A DNA stretch of 64,000 nucleotides from Actinomycetota bacterium (GTDB taxonomy: Bacteria; Actinomycetota; Actinomycetes; S36-B12; FW305-bin1), in the NCBI GenBank assembly GCA_004297305.1, contig SCTR01000010.1, positions 248,001-312,000 of the forward strand, given 5' to 3'. The translations under genes were made by a program, and so were the position numbers. Under the pieces are notes generated by a model. It worked only from the letters and a program-made list of their open reading frames with translations. It did not search any database and was not told where the DNA came from. Positions 8,712 to 18,239 of this stretch are shown here, one piece after another (position 1 is the first letter of the stretch; the number at the start of each line of letters is the position of its first letter).

Positions 8712-9869
8712 CTACTTGGTGGTACCGACGACACCCTTGACGAAGTAGTCCATCGTCTCGATCTGGTCGACGGTCAACGACGTGCCTGCCGGCACGATCA
8801 ACGTGCCGTCCTGCTTGTACAGCGGCCCGGTAAACGGCGTCCACCCGCTCTTGAGCTTCGCTGTGGCCGCGTCGACCAACGCCTTGGTCTGGGCGGTGAC
8901 CGACGGTCCGTAGGCCGAGGAGATGAAGGGGTTCTTCCCGCTGGCCATGTTCGCCCGATAGTTGGCGTTGTAGGTACTGCCGGTGAACTTGCCGTCGATG
9001 GCCGTCTTGACGATGTCGACGTACAACGGTCCCCAATTCCACTCGGAACCGCCGAGCCAGCCCTTGGGCGCCAGCGAGGAAGCGTCCGCGTGATAGCCCA
9101 CCGTGTACTTTCCGGCGTTCTCGGTCGCCTGGATGATGGTCTTGGTGCAGTCCTGGTGCTGGGTGACGACATCGACCCCCTGGCTGAGCAACGCGGCGAT
9201 CTTGTCCGCCTGCACCGGCGGGTCACACCAGGGGTTCGTCTGCGACGGCGTCGAGACGGCGATCGTCTGCGACTGTGGCGTGACCGACTGCGCCCCGAGC
9301 TCGAAGGCGTTGATGTTGGCCAACGTCTGCGGGATCGGGATCGCGTAGACGTACCCGAGCTTGTCCGAGGTGGTCGCCGCTCCGGCCAGAATTCCGCCCA
9401 GATAGACCGGCTCGTAGACAGCCCCGAAGTAGGAGCCGACATTCGCGGGAATCGGTGTCGGGATGAGACCACCCTGATGCACGACCACGACGTCGGGGTG
9501 GGCCTTCGCCACCTTCAGGGCCGTCTGCAGGTGGCCGTAACTGGTAGCGAAGATGATCGTCGCGCCATCGGAGATCATCTGCTCCATGGTGGTCGCAGCG
9601 GAGTCGTTCTCCGGAATGCTGTACGCATCGATCACTTCCACGTTCGGATAGGCCTTGCGGATCGCCTGCGCGCCCTGGAACACCGCCTGGTTGTAGCCGT
9701 AGTCGTCCTTCGGCCCCACCGCGATGATCCCCACCTTCGTCGCGCCCTGCCCGGGCGCCGTGCCGCCGGAGGGGCTCGACGACGTGGCGGGGCTCGAGCA
9801 GGCGGCCAGCGCCATTCCGACGGCCGCTATCGAAGCCAGCAGCCCGACGCGGGTTCTCCCGATTCTCAT
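8712..9869 (-). CDS. BMP-family ABC transporter substrate-binding lipoprotein
   Basis: 385-residue solute receptor of the basic-membrane-protein/nucleoside (PnrA-like) family. ATG 9869 follows AAGGAAG; the N-terminus has a signal peptide and lipobox LAAC, then a Ser/Pro/Thr-rich linker and KVGIIAVGPKDDYGYNQAVFQG, the typical first strand of BMP proteins. Longer upstream reading is excluded by the lipoprotein start. It ends the transporter part of the operon, 106 bp after the second permease. BMP receptors bind nucleosides, purines and related ureido or guanidine-like compounds. Together with the BiuH/AtzF enzymes downstream, a ureido nitrogen compound (biuret, triuret, a purine-breakdown product) is the likely ligand, by inference. 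Confidence 0.9.
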   Translation of the reverse strand: MRIGRTRVGLLASIAAVGMALAACSSPATSSSPSGGTAPGQGATKVGIIAVGPKDDYGYNQAVFQGAQAIRKAYPNVEVIDAYSIPENDSAATTMEQMISDGATIIFATSYGHLQTALKVAKAHPDVVVVHQGGLIPTPIPANVGSYFGAVYEPVYLGGILAGAATTSDKLGYVYAIPIPQTLANINAFELGAQSVTPQSQTIAVSTPSQTNPWCDPPVQADKIAALLSQGVDVVTQHQDCTKTIIQATENAGKYTVGYHADASSLAPKGWLGGSEWNWGPLYVDIVKTAIDGKFTGSTYNANYRANMASGKNPFISSAYGPSVTAQTKALVDAATAKLKSGWTPFTGPLYKQDGTLIVPAGTSLTVDQIETMDYFVKGVVGTTK

Positions 9870-9974
9870 GATCTTCCTTTCGAGGTTCCGCAAGCGCGGA
9901 GCGGACGTGGATACAGGACGCGACCGTTGTCCTGCGGCACAACGACACACAGCGGGATCAGGCGATGCTGTGCG

Positions 9975-10889
9975 CTAAGTCGTCTTGCTGTTGTCGAGCA
10001 CGCGAAGCAGCTCGTCAGGCGCTGCCAGCAGCGTGCGTTTGCCGAGGATGGCGAGAATGGCCAGGGTCAGGACGAAGGGAAGCGCACCGAGGATCGCCTG
10101 GTTGACCGCGATTCCCTGCGTCTGCAGCGCGCTGCCCAGCGACAACGCCACCCCGAACAGGTAGGAGCCGGCCAGCACCAGGATCGGATTCCACATCGCG
10201 AAGATGACCAGGGCTACGGCGATGAATCCTCTTCCCGCAGTGACATTCTCGTACCACGTCCCCTGAGTCAGTGCCAGCGAGATCTGGGCCCCGCCGACAC
10301 CCGCCAGCGCGCCGCCCACTGCGACGGCTGCGCACCGGACCTTCACGACGCTGTACCCGTGGACTTCGAGCGCGTCGGCGCGCTCGCCGGCCGTCCGGAC
10401 GATGAGTCCCGCCCGGGTCCGGAACAACACCCACCAGAGCAGGGGTGCGGCGAGGTATCCCAGGTACGTCAGCGGATCGTGATCGAACAACACCGGCCCC
10501 ACCAGCGGAATCGAGGAGAGTCCCGGTATCGCCCAGGTCTGGAAGAAGTTGATCGTCCCGGAGACGTACGGAGCGCCGTAGAGCGCCGTGAGGCCGAAGG
10601 CCAGAAAGACCAGCGCCAGCCCACTGGCGAACTGGTTCGCCCCCCGCAGGACGACGAGTACGGCGTGCACGCTGGCCAGCAGCGCCCCCAACGCCGCACC
10701 GCCGAGCACGCCGAGCCGCGGCGAACCGGTGGCGGAGGTCGCGACGTACCCACCGAGCGCACCGACGAGCATGCTTCCCTCGGTGCCCAGGTTGATGACG
10801 CCGGCTCGCTCGGAGATGGTCTCGCCCAGACCCGCGTACATGATCGACGTACCGCCGACCACGGCGCTGGCCAGGATCTGCTCGATCAC
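9975..10889 (-). CDS. ABC transporter permease, BMP/nucleoside-import type (second permease)
   Basis: 304-residue polytopic inner-membrane protein of the branched-chain-permease superfamily, YufQ-like. The conserved N-terminus MYAGLGETISERAGVINLGTEG is typical, as is the ATPase-contact region near AGERADALEVHGYSV. About eight to nine hydrophobic segments are visible. Its ATG at 10889 overlaps the stop of the upstream permease (ATGA), so the two subunits are translationally coupled and presumably form a heterodimer. Confidence 0.92.
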   Translation of the reverse strand: MIEQILASAVVGGTSIMYAGLGETISERAGVINLGTEGSMLVGALGGYVATSATGSPRLGVLGGAALGALLASVHAVLVVLRGANQFASGLALVFLAFGLTALYGAPYVSGTINFFQTWAIPGLSSIPLVGPVLFDHDPLTYLGYLAAPLLWWVLFRTRAGLIVRTAGERADALEVHGYSVVKVRCAAVAVGGALAGVGGAQISLALTQGTWYENVTAGRGFIAVALVIFAMWNPILVLAGSYLFGVALSLGSALQTQGIAVNQAILGALPFVLTLAILAILGKRTLLAAPDELLRVLDNSKTT

Positions 10890-11992
10890 GGCTTCGCCCC
10901 CTTCTTGGTGGTCCAGCCGAGAACGGCGATGAGGACGAGGCCCAGCAGGATGTTCACCGTCGGTGCCGGCAGACCCGACCGCAGCTGCAGACTGTCGCCG
11001 GCGATGGCGATGGCTGCCAGCGCGAACGAGGCGACCAGGACCGGGATGGGCCGATGCCGGGCAAGCCAGCTGGCGAGGAAGCCCAGGTATCCGATGTTGG
11101 CCCCGAACGTCGAGACGAGTTGATATTCCTTGCCGGTCAGGTGGATGACCCCGGCGAGACCGGCAAAGGCGCCACCAAGCAGGAGAGCGCCCAGCAACAG
11201 CTTCCGGACGTTGAAGCCGGCCCGGCGCGCGGCCTCGGCGTTACCGCCGACGACCGAGAGGCGGAATCCCCAGGTCGTGAACCGCAACAGCACCCAGACG
11301 GCCACCGTCGCGATGACCGCGATGGCGATACCGATATGGACCTTGGAACTACCCAGGACCGGCAGCAGGGCGCCCGTCTCAAGCTCCCGACTGGCGATGC
11401 GGCCGTTCTGACCCGGATCACGCCAGGGACCGATGATCAAGTACTGCATGACGAAGAGCGCCACGTAGTTCAGCAGCAGGGTCGTCACCGCTTCGTTGAC
11501 CCGGACCGTCAGCCGCATCGCTGCGGCCACCCCGGCCCACAGGGCGCCGGCCACCGTCCCCGCCACGAGCATGAGGATCAGCACCACGGTGCCGTTGACG
11601 CGCTGATCGAGCATGAGCCCGACCCCCGCGGCCGCGACAGCCCCGATGATCAACTGGCCCTCGCCGCCGACGTTGACCATCCCGCCTCGAGCTGGGACGA
11701 CGACCGCGAGGGCAGTCAGCACGATGGGTGTCGCCAGGATCAGGATCTGCTGCAACGACGTACCGCGCGCCAGCGTCGACGACCAGATGTCGGAATACAC
11801 CTGCAGCGGGTTGGCGCCGTTGGCCATGACGAAGGCGCCGAACACCACCAGGGCCCCCCCGAGCGCGACCACCCATCGCAGCGTCGTCGCCAGCGCTCGG
11901 GAAGCCAGACTCTCCCCAGGAGCCTCCGCCGGACTCGGCGGTGGTCCAGCAGGCTCCGCCGGCGCCGGCTCGGCCGAGACGGTGACGCTCAT
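10886..11992 (-). CDS. ABC transporter permease, BMP/nucleoside-import type (first permease)
   Basis: 368-residue YufP-like permease. After a proline- and glutamate-rich cytoplasmic N-terminus (about 35 residues) come hydrophobic helices and the family motif [25 protein letters not shown], written here as [13 protein letters not shown]. It is coupled at both ends by four-base ATGA overlaps: with the ATPase gene upstream (11989-11992) and with the second permease downstream (10886-10889). It should form the membrane channel together with the 9975-10889 product. Confidence 0.9.
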   Translation of the reverse strand: MSVTVSAEPAPAEPAGPPPSPAEAPGESLASRALATTLRWVVALGGALVVFGAFVMANGANPLQVYSDIWSSTLARGTSLQQILILATPIVLTALAVVVPARGGMVNVGGEGQLIIGAVAAAGVGLMLDQRVNGTVVLILMLVAGTVAGALWAGVAAAMRLTVRVNEAVTTLLLNYVALFVMQYLIIGPWRDPGQNGRIASRELETGALLPVLGSSKVHIGIAIAVIATVAVWVLLRFTTWGFRLSVVGGNAEAARRAGFNVRKLLLGALLLGGAFAGLAGVIHLTGKEYQLVSTFGANIGYLGFLASWLARHRPIPVLVASFALAAIAIAGDSLQLRSGLPAPTVNILLGLVLIAVLGWTTKKGAKP

Positions 11993-13581
11993 GCGGCTCC
12001 TCCGAGCATCAGTTGGCCGATCCGCTGGCGGTCGAAGTCGGCAGCGGCCACGATTCCCGCCACGTGGCCGTCGTGCATGACCACGATGCGATCGGCAACC
12101 GACATCAACTCGTCGAGATCTTCGGAAACCATGAGAATCCCTGCCCCCGTGGCTCGTTGCTCCAGCAGCACCTCTTGAGTTCGCCGGGTATTGGCGATGT
12201 CGAGCCCCCGGCTGGGATAGGCGGCCACGACCAAGGCGGCAGGCTGCCCGAGTTCCCGCGTCAGAATCACTCGCTGAATGTTTCCCCCGGACAGTTCCGC
12301 CACCTTGCGGTGCGGAGCGGCGATGCGCAGGCCGACCCGCTTGTCGAACTCGGCGGTGCGATCGGCGACGACCTTCCAGTCGATTCCCCACCGTCGGCGC
12401 GGCAGCGCCTTGCCGTCCAGAGCCATGTGCTGCACCACGTCCAGCCGGGCGACCACGGAGTCCGCGACGGGATCCTCGGGGATCGTCACCGCTCCAGCAG
12501 CCAACGCGGCCCGCGGCGACTCCTTGCCCAACGCCGCATCGGCCAATCGGACACTCCCGGCGGTGACCGGGCGCAGCCCGACTGCCACATCGCACAGTTC
12601 GCGTTGCCCGCTGCCGGCAACCCCCGCGACTCCGACGAGTTCGCCGGGGAACACCTCGAAGGTGATGCCCTTGAGCGCCTCGTGCCCCCGGTCGCCGTTG
12701 GCGCGAACGCCATCCAGGGCCAGGACACTGCGCTGCCCGACGCTGACCGGATCGCGCTCCCGCGTCAACGGCGCAACCCGGCGGCCCACCATCGCCTCGA
12801 TCAGTTCCGGGTCGGAGTAGTCGCCAGGCTTGGCCCCGTTGAGGACCACCCGACCGCCACGCAGCACCGTGACCCGGTCGGCGATCGTCCGTACCTCGCC
12901 CAGCTTGTGCGTGACGATGACGATGCCGAAGCCGTTGTTGCGCAGCTGATTGACCACGCTGAACAGCGCTGCGACCTCTTGCGGTGCCAGCACGCTGGTC
13001 GGCTCGTCCAGGATGACCAGACGGGCGCCGGTCATCAGGACCTTGAGGATCTCGGCGCGCTGCCGCTCGCCGATCGACAGGTGCCGCACCTTGGCTTCGG
13101 GATCCACCGCGAGGCCGTGTTCGGCACTGGCGGCGGCGATGCGCGCCGACAGACGATCCAGGCCGAGGGTGAGGCCGCCCGGTATGGCCAGGGCCACGTT
13201 CTCCGCGACGGTCAGTGCCGGCACCAGGCGAAGGTCCTGAAACACCATGCCGATGCCCAGTGCGCGTGCATCGGCCGGGCTGCCCGGCGCCACGACGGTT
13301 CCAGCCACCAGCATCTTCCCGTCGTCCGGAACATAGATTCCGTAGATCATCTTCAGCAGCGTGCTCTTGCCGGCGCCGTTCTCCCCGACCAGCGCATGGA
13401 CCTCGCCAGCAACGACATTGAGGTCCACATCGGTGTTCGCCTTGACCTCACCGAAGTGCTTGGTGAACCCGAGGACCTCCAGCAGCGGCGCCGGCGGACC
13501 GGTATGCCGTTCGCCTCGTGGGTTGGGAACGATGGGGGCCGGCTCCGCAGTGGCAGCCGACTCACTCGGGAACTCGGTCAT
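11989..13581 (-). CDS. ABC transporter ATPase with two ABC domains (nucleoside/sugar type)
   Basis: 530-residue tandem ATPase. Domain 1 has Walker [10 protein letters not shown]-loop VFQDLRL, signature LSIGERQR and Walker [10 protein letters not shown]. Domain 2 (from about residue 275) has a degenerate Walker [11 protein letters not shown], signature LSGGNIQR and [11 protein letters not shown], the form normally seen in YufO/RbsA-type transporters, so the asymmetry is a family trait rather than damage. It overlaps the regulator gene upstream and the first permease downstream by four bases each. It powers uptake through the two permeases fed by the BMP lipoprotein. Confidence 0.93.
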   Translation of the reverse strand: MTEFPSESAATAEPAPIVPNPRGERHTGPPAPLLEVLGFTKHFGEVKANTDVDLNVVAGEVHALVGENGAGKSTLLKMIYGIYVPDDGKMLVAGTVVAPGSPADARALGIGMVFQDLRLVPALTVAENVALAIPGGLTLGLDRLSARIAAASAEHGLAVDPEAKVRHLSIGERQRAEILKVLMTGARLVILDEPTSVLAPQEVAALFSVVNQLRNNGFGIVIVTHKLGEVRTIADRVTVLRGGRVVLNGAKPGDYSDPELIEAMVGRRVAPLTRERDPVSVGQRSVLALDGVRANGDRGHEALKGITFEVFPGELVGVAGVAGSGQRELCDVAVGLRPVTAGSVRLADAALGKESPRAALAAGAVTIPEDPVADSVVARLDVVQHMALDGKALPRRRWGIDWKVVADRTAEFDKRVGLRIAAPHRKVAELSGGNIQRVILTRELGQPAALVVAAYPSRGLDIANTRRTQEVLLEQRATGAGILMVSEDLDELMSVADRIVVMHDGHVAGIVAAADFDRQRIGQLMLGGAA

Positions 13582-14360
13582 GGTCGAGCACCCCGGTGCA
13601 GCGCCATCTGCGTGATGGCGTGGACCGCCCGCCGTTCGACTACCGCCATCGACTCACCGACATTGCGCCGCAGTTGTTCCACTGCTTCGTCGATGTCACC
13701 GGCGATGACCGCACGGATGATGGCCAGGTGCTGCACGATCGTCAGCTCGATGCGGTCTGCGGTCAGGAAGTCGTACATCCGCACCGGACGGATCCGGGCG
13801 TTCACGGTCTCCAGGGTCTCGGTGAGCAGCGGGTTGCCGGCGGCGATGCTGAGACGGACGTGGAAGTCCTCGTCGAAGTCGACGAACTGCGAGTCCGGAG
13901 CCGGCGGCGACTCCTGCAGGCCCTCCCACGTGGTCAGCAGGTCGGCCATCACCGCGGGATCGTGAGGTACCCCTGTCTCCAGGACCCGTTGCAGGCCACG
14001 GGTTTCCAGTGCAATGCGCAGTTCGTAGAGGTCGCGCAACTGGGTGACGTCCGGCTCGGCGACCTCGTAGCCGCCGTCGCTGGAACGTCGCAGCAGCCGA
14101 TCGGCGTGCAACCGCACCAGGGCCTCCCGAACCGGGGTCCGGGACACCTCCAACAAGGCGGCGAGCGGTTCTTCGGCGAGCCTGGTCCGCGTCGGGAAGT
14201 CCCCGGCCAGGATCCGGCGGCGCAGGTCGGCGTAGACCTCTTCGCGTCGGAGCCGGGCCCGGGAGGCACGACGACGTCCCAGTGAGGCGACGCCGGACTG
14301 GGCGGTATCCGAACCGGTATCCAGAGCCGTGCCCGGCCATGTGTCCGGAGCTGCATCCAT
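13578..14360 (-). CDS. GntR-family transcriptional regulator (FadR/FCD subfamily)
   Basis: 260-residue regulator. The winged-helix domain (about residues 30-105) contains [21 protein letters not shown] and [16 protein letters not shown], the standard GntR recognition region. The remainder is the helical FCD ligand domain with conserved metal/ligand residues in DEDFHVRL and the H-containing IVQHLAII helix. It heads the transporter-biuret cluster and is coupled to the ATPase gene by an ATGA overlap, so it is probably an autoregulated repressor that responds to a pathway intermediate. Start ATG 14360 lies eight bases after a TAGCGT -10 box, consistent with a leaderless transcript. Confidence 0.9.
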   Translation of the reverse strand: MDAAPDTWPGTALDTGSDTAQSGVASLGRRRASRARLRREEVYADLRRRILAGDFPTRTRLAEEPLAALLEVSRTPVREALVRLHADRLLRRSSDGGYEVAEPDVTQLRDLYELRIALETRGLQRVLETGVPHDPAVMADLLTTWEGLQESPPAPDSQFVDFDEDFHVRLSIAAGNPLLTETLETVNARIRPVRMYDFLTADRIELTIVQHLAIIRAVIAGDIDEAVEQLRRNVGESMAVVERRAVHAITQMALHRGARP

Positions 14361-14374
14361 GGGCCGGGACGCTA
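14361..14374 (-). promoter_or_regulatory. Predicted leaderless promoter of the GntR-transporter-biuret operon
   Basis: A TAGCGT hexamer (14369-14374 on the minus strand) lies eight bases before the regulator's ATG. Actinomycete -10 boxes follow TANNNT, with transcription starting at or next to the start codon in leaderless genes. No clear -35 box. The remaining intergenic DNA up to 14477 shows nothing else recognisable; an operator for the GntR protein is expected here but I could not assign one. Confidence 0.45.
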
Positions 14375-14477
14375 GGGAGGCCGAGTTTCGGCCGACAGCG
14401 TGGCGCGTAACGATCAGGTGAGCAGGCGGCCCAGGTCGTTGCGCCGACGTTTCGTCAGCGCAACGGTCCGCCCTTGG

Positions 14478-14915
14478 CTAGGTCGCCGCCCGCAACGCCG
14501 TACGCGCCGGTTCGACGTCACCGGGAAGCCACGCCACCGCGTCGAAGTCCGCGAGGCCGACCCACTGGATCGCGTCGTGCTGCTCGGCCGGCAGCGGCTG
14601 GGCACCCACGGCCAGCCGCGCCAGGTACACATGCAGGACGTACGTGTCGCCGGGCAGCCAGTCGCCGCCGATCCGTGCCCCCGGCTGGATGTGTACCCGG
14701 AGTTCTTCTGCGATCTCGCGGACGAGCGCGGTGTGGTCGTCTTCGCCCGGCTCGACCTTGCCGCCAGGCAGTTCCCAACCGCCGGCCAGCTCCGGCGGTT
14801 CGACCCGCCGCGCAGCCAGCAACCGACCGTCCCGGATGATCGCTGCCCCGACGACGAGCTGCCGGCCCGTCAGATCCGGCCGCGGCTCGCGCCCTGAACC
14901 GGCGGCATAGCTCAC
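14478..14915 (-). CDS. Nudix hydrolase (MutT-like)
   Basis: 145-residue nucleoside-diphosphate-linked hydrolase, probably sanitising oxidised nucleotides such as 8-oxo-dGTP. The Nudix box is visible as GGKVEPGEDDHTALVREI followed by AEEL, with the terminal glycine of the consensus replaced by arginine. The strand RLLAARRVEPPELAGGWELP just before it is typical of actinobacterial MutT. GTG at 14915 is chosen because upstream sequence loses coding character. The gene is divergent from the pterin dehydratase gene, with 27 bp between starts. The exact substrate cannot be told from sequence. Confidence 0.85.
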   Translation of the reverse strand: MSYAAGSGREPRPDLTGRQLVVGAAIIRDGRLLAARRVEPPELAGGWELPGGKVEPGEDDHTALVREIAEELRVHIQPGARIGGDWLPGDTYVLHVYLARLAVGAQPLPAEQHDAIQWVGLADFDAVAWLPGDVEPARTALRAAT

Positions 14916-14942
14916 GCGCCGCGATTCTGCCAGGCTCGCCAC

Positions 14943-15254
14943 ATGCCGCGACTTCTGGACGCCGCCGAACTCGAACGCCAGCTGGCCGGTCTGCCCGGCT
15001 GGCACGGCTCCTCGGAGATGATCCGGAGCGCCTACACCTTCCCTGACTTCCTCACCGGCATCCAGGCCGTCGGGGCCGCGGCGAACGAGGCGGAAGAACT
15101 GAACCACCATCCCGACATCGACATCCGGTGGCGCACCGTGTCGTTCGCTCTGTCCACGCACGATTCGGGCGGGGTGACCCAGCTGGATATCGAGCTGGCG
15201 CATCGCATCCACGACAGTTGCACCCAAGTGGGTGGCACCACGGCCACCGGTTAG
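14943..15254 (+). CDS. 4a-hydroxytetrahydrobiopterin dehydratase (PCD/DCoH family)
   Basis: 103-residue protein of normal family length. The core has the active-site histidine pair and strand NHHPDIDIRW, then VSFALSTHDSGGVTQLD and the closing helix ELAHRIHD, as in PhhB/PCD enzymes, which dehydrate pterin-4a-carbinolamine. Many actinomycetes carry PCD genes without an aromatic amino-acid hydroxylase; none is visible here, so the enzyme may serve in molybdopterin or other pterin chemistry. It stands alone on the plus strand. Confidence 0.88.
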   Translation: MPRLLDAAELERQLAGLPGWHGSSEMIRSAYTFPDFLTGIQAVGAAANEAEELNHHPDIDIRWRTVSFALSTHDSGGVTQLDIELAHRIHDSCTQVGGTTATG

Positions 15255-15368
15255 CCCGGCAGGCGAGCCTGCGGCGCGGCCTTTCCTTACCTGGCTCTGA
15301 CATTCCGCTCAGCTGGTCCTGAGGTTGCCGCGGTTGGCTGTGATGGCCCGCCGACCGCAGGAGGCGTC

Positions 15369-16727
15369 GTGAGTGACATCAGGTGGCCACCGTCGGCGTC
15401 GACCACGGTCGCGCCGGGGCCGTACCCCGCTGCCCCGCCGTACCTCGACGCAACCGACACCGAGCCCAGGCCGCCGGACAGCCCCCCACCGCCTGGGCCT
15501 GGGACCTCGACCGGCACGGCCGGCCGCCGCCGGTGGTCGGCGCTGGCCATCGCCGCCGCGGCGCTGCTCATCCTCGGTGCTGCCGCTGGATTCGGTGCGG
15601 GCAGGGCGATCTTCCCCTCGTCCGCAACGGATCCCACGGCGTCGGCGTTCAGCCCGGGACGGACCAGCCCGCTCCCCGGCCCGGGCGCCGGGACAGTTCC
15701 GGGCGACGTGCCGCCAGCCGAGCGGGGGTCGGGCGGGGCTGACTCGGGCGGGGCTGGCTCGGGCGGCACGGCCGACGGTTCCGCCGGCAGCCCGAGCGCG
15801 GCGGCGGCCGCCGTCATCACGCCATCGATCGTGAACATCACGACGACCATCAATTTCGGCTCTGGCCAAGCCGCCGGCACCGGCATCGTGCTGACGGCGG
15901 ACGGGCTCGTGCTCACCAACAACCACGTGATCAGCGGCGCCACCACGATCTCGGCGGAGCTCGCGTCGAACGGCGCGACGTACCGCGCCACCGTGGTCGG
16001 CTACGACAAGTCTCACGACATCGCGCTGATTCAACTGACGAAGGCGAGCGGGCTGTCGCCGGCCACCTTCGCCCACGACGACGTGGCGATCGGGGACATC
16101 GTCGTCGGGGTCGGCAATGCCGGTGGCGACGGCGGGGCGCCCAGTGTCGCGGCGGGCAAGGTCACCGGGCTGAACGAGACGATCACCGCGACGGATGCCT
16201 CGGACGGCAGTTCCGAGACCCTCCACGGCCTTATCGAGACCGACGCAGCGATCCGCTCCGGTGACTCCGGTGGGCCGCTGGTCGACACCGACGGTGCCGT
16301 GGTCGGCGTCAATACCGCCGCCTCTGCTGCCGCCACGGGACAGGGTCCGACGAACCGGCGCGACGCGGTACAGGGCTATGCGATTCCCAGCAGCGTCGCA
16401 CTGGGGATCGCCGAGCAGATCCGGTCCGGCAAGGCGACCGACACGATCCACATCGGGCCGACCGCATTCCTCGGAGTTCAGGTGGCCGGCGCGGCGTCCG
16501 GAGGTGTCCAGATCGCCGGCGTCGTCGACGGTTCGGCGGCAGCCAAGGCAGGACTCGCCGCCGGGGACGTGCTGACCACCGTCGACGGCACCCCGGTGCG
16601 CGATCCGAATGCGCTGAGCCAGGTCATGAATCGCCTGGCCCCCGGGGACAAGGTCGCGGTGAGCTGGCGCGATGCCAGCGGCAGCCACACCGCCACGGTC
16701 ACCCTCACCGAAGGCCCCGCCGGCTGA
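15369..16727 (+). CDS. Membrane-anchored HtrA/DegP-like S1C serine protease with PDZ domain
   Basis: 452-residue envelope protease. GTG 15369 follows GGAGG. Order: proline-rich cytoplasmic N-terminus (about 1-55), one transmembrane helix (LAIAAAALLILGAAAGFGAG), a Gly/Ser/Ala-rich linker, the trypsin-like domain with catalytic His near residue 186 (TNNHVIS), Asp near 217 (SHDIALIQL) and Ser near 300 (SGDSGGPLV), and a C-terminal PDZ domain (FLGVQVAGAASGGVQIAGVV, then AGLAAGDVLTTVDG). It likely degrades or processes misfolded extracytoplasmic proteins. It converges with the DUF2510 gene. Confidence 0.92.
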   Translation: MSDIRWPPSASTTVAPGPYPAAPPYLDATDTEPRPPDSPPPPGPGTSTGTAGRRRWSALAIAAAALLILGAAAGFGAGRAIFPSSATDPTASAFSPGRTSPLPGPGAGTVPGDVPPAERGSGGADSGGAGSGGTADGSAGSPSAAAAAVITPSIVNITTTINFGSGQAAGTGIVLTADGLVLTNNHVISGATTISAELASNGATYRATVVGYDKSHDIALIQLTKASGLSPATFAHDDVAIGDIVVGVGNAGGDGGAPSVAAGKVTGLNETITATDASDGSSETLHGLIETDAAIRSGDSGGPLVDTDGAVVGVNTAASAAATGQGPTNRRDAVQGYAIPSSVALGIAEQIRSGKATDTIHIGPTAFLGVQVAGAASGGVQIAGVVDGSAAAKAGLAAGDVLTTVDGTPVRDPNALSQVMNRLAPGDKVAVSWRDASGSHTATVTLTEGPAG

Positions 16728-16760
16728 CACCGAGCCCGGCCAACCAGCCGACGGGCAGTG

Positions 16761-17966
16761 TTACGCCGCCATACCCGTCCGCCGGCCGCTCGGTGAGGCA
16801 CCCGGAACCGGCGCGGTCGGGGACGGGACGCCCCCGGTCGCGGCGTACCGCAGCAGTCGCTGTTCGAAGAGCTTCACGATCGCGGGAATCGTCGTTCGTC
16901 CTTCCACGGCGACCTGCTCGCCACTTGCCGAGGGGAAGTACAGGCCGAGCAGCAGCGGTCCGCGGCGCAGATAGACGACGGCACGGGCGGAGTCGCCGTC
17001 GCCGCTACTCGTGGTCACTTCGTACGTCAGTCGCTGCACACCCGGAGTCGACCCCCAGGACGAGTCGTCGAGCGGGCCGACCGTCGTCACCAGCGGCAGC
17101 CCCGAGGAGTCGGTGACCCTGCTGTCCGGGCAGTTGCGAGCCGACGCAGCGATCTCGGCGAACGCCTGCTCGGTCGCCGCCGTCGATCGGTACGCCACTG
17201 CCTCCGTGCTGATCCCCGGCCCACCGAGGACGTCGACGGCCCTGACCTGCAACCGCGCGGAACGCAACTGCTCGCTCGGGTAGCGCGCCGACGCGCACAA
17301 GTCGATCGTCACCGTGCCGTCGACCTGCGTCCCGTCGGGGATCGGCTCGACCAGGTAGCCGGAGGGCACGTCGGACTGCCGCACCACCAGGTCCCGCAAC
17401 GACGCCGCCGTCGCGGGCGCACCGGAAGGGACCGGCGGCGTCGGAGTACCCGACGGCGCCGGACCGGACGGCGCCGGTGCGCTCGGCGACGTGGTCGAGG
17501 GCGGGCTCGTCGCCGGCGCGGGGCTGGTCGGCCGGGGTGACGGCCGGAATGCGGCGCTGGGTTCGGACCTGTCCCGCGTCAGCGCAGCGACGCCCAGCCC
17601 CACCAGGCCGCCGAGGACGACCAACGCGACGGCGATCACGGCGAGTACCCATCCCATGGGCCGTCCCGGCTTCGGGGGCGGACCGAGCGAGACGACCTCG
17701 GCAGTGCGGCTGTCGCCGGCCGGGGTCACCGTGCCCCAGGTCGGCGGGGGCGGCGGCGGCCAGACCCGCGCTGTCGGCGCCGGACCGTACTGCGCGATCG
17801 TCGAGTCGATCGGGCGTACGCCGTCCCCCGTGGAGCCCGGCACTGCCTCCGGGAAGACGTCGGAGGTCCATTCCGATCCCGTCCAGTACCGACGCTGGCC
17901 GGTGAACCACGGGTCGGGGTACCACCCGGACCGGTCCGGGTGGCCGGTCTGTCGCGACTCGTCCAC
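16761..17966 (-). CDS. DUF2510 membrane protein with extracytoplasmic domain
   Basis: About 401 residues from GTG 17966 (AGGAC upstream); in-frame codons allow longer starts up to 18083. The N-terminal DUF2510 motif (SGWYPDPWFTGQRRYWTG) is a small tryptophan/aromatic module found in actinobacterial membrane proteins. A transmembrane helix follows (MGWVLAVIAVALVVLGGLVG), then a Ser/Thr/Pro-rich linker of about 60 residues and an outer domain of roughly 220 residues with two cysteines likely to pair (LCASARYPS and RNCPDSRV). The outer domain resembles PknH-type sensor folds in outline, but I cannot assign a function. Confidence 0.75.
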   Translation of the reverse strand: MDESRQTGHPDRSGWYPDPWFTGQRRYWTGSEWTSDVFPEAVPGSTGDGVRPIDSTIAQYGPAPTARVWPPPPPPTWGTVTPAGDSRTAEVVSLGPPPKPGRPMGWVLAVIAVALVVLGGLVGLGVAALTRDRSEPSAAFRPSPRPTSPAPATSPPSTTSPSAPAPSGPAPSGTPTPPVPSGAPATAASLRDLVVRQSDVPSGYLVEPIPDGTQVDGTVTIDLCASARYPSEQLRSARLQVRAVDVLGGPGISTEAVAYRSTAATEQAFAEIAASARNCPDSRVTDSSGLPLVTTVGPLDDSSWGSTPGVQRLTYEVTTSSGDGDSARAVVYLRRGPLLLGLYFPSASGEQVAVEGRTTIPAIVKLFEQRLLRYAATGGVPSPTAPVPGASPSGRRTGMAA

Positions 17967-18239
17967 GTGAGGTCCTGTCAGGTCGGGCGTCCTGCGACGC
18001 GTTGGCACGCGCTCGGCCGGGGCCAGCGGCCCCATCGCATCACGAGCCGCGGCCGTGAGGCCAACCCGCGCAGCGGTCTTCACCGACCCCGTACATGCGG
18101 CATGGTCGTCTCTTACGTCAGGGGCGCACAGTGTCTGTCGGCGGCGCGCCGTTGCGACCGCTCGGGCGCCCGGCGCCGCGACACGTGACCGACGACCACC
18201 GAAGCGCCGGGTCGAGCACTCCCGGGGAACGGAGAACCG

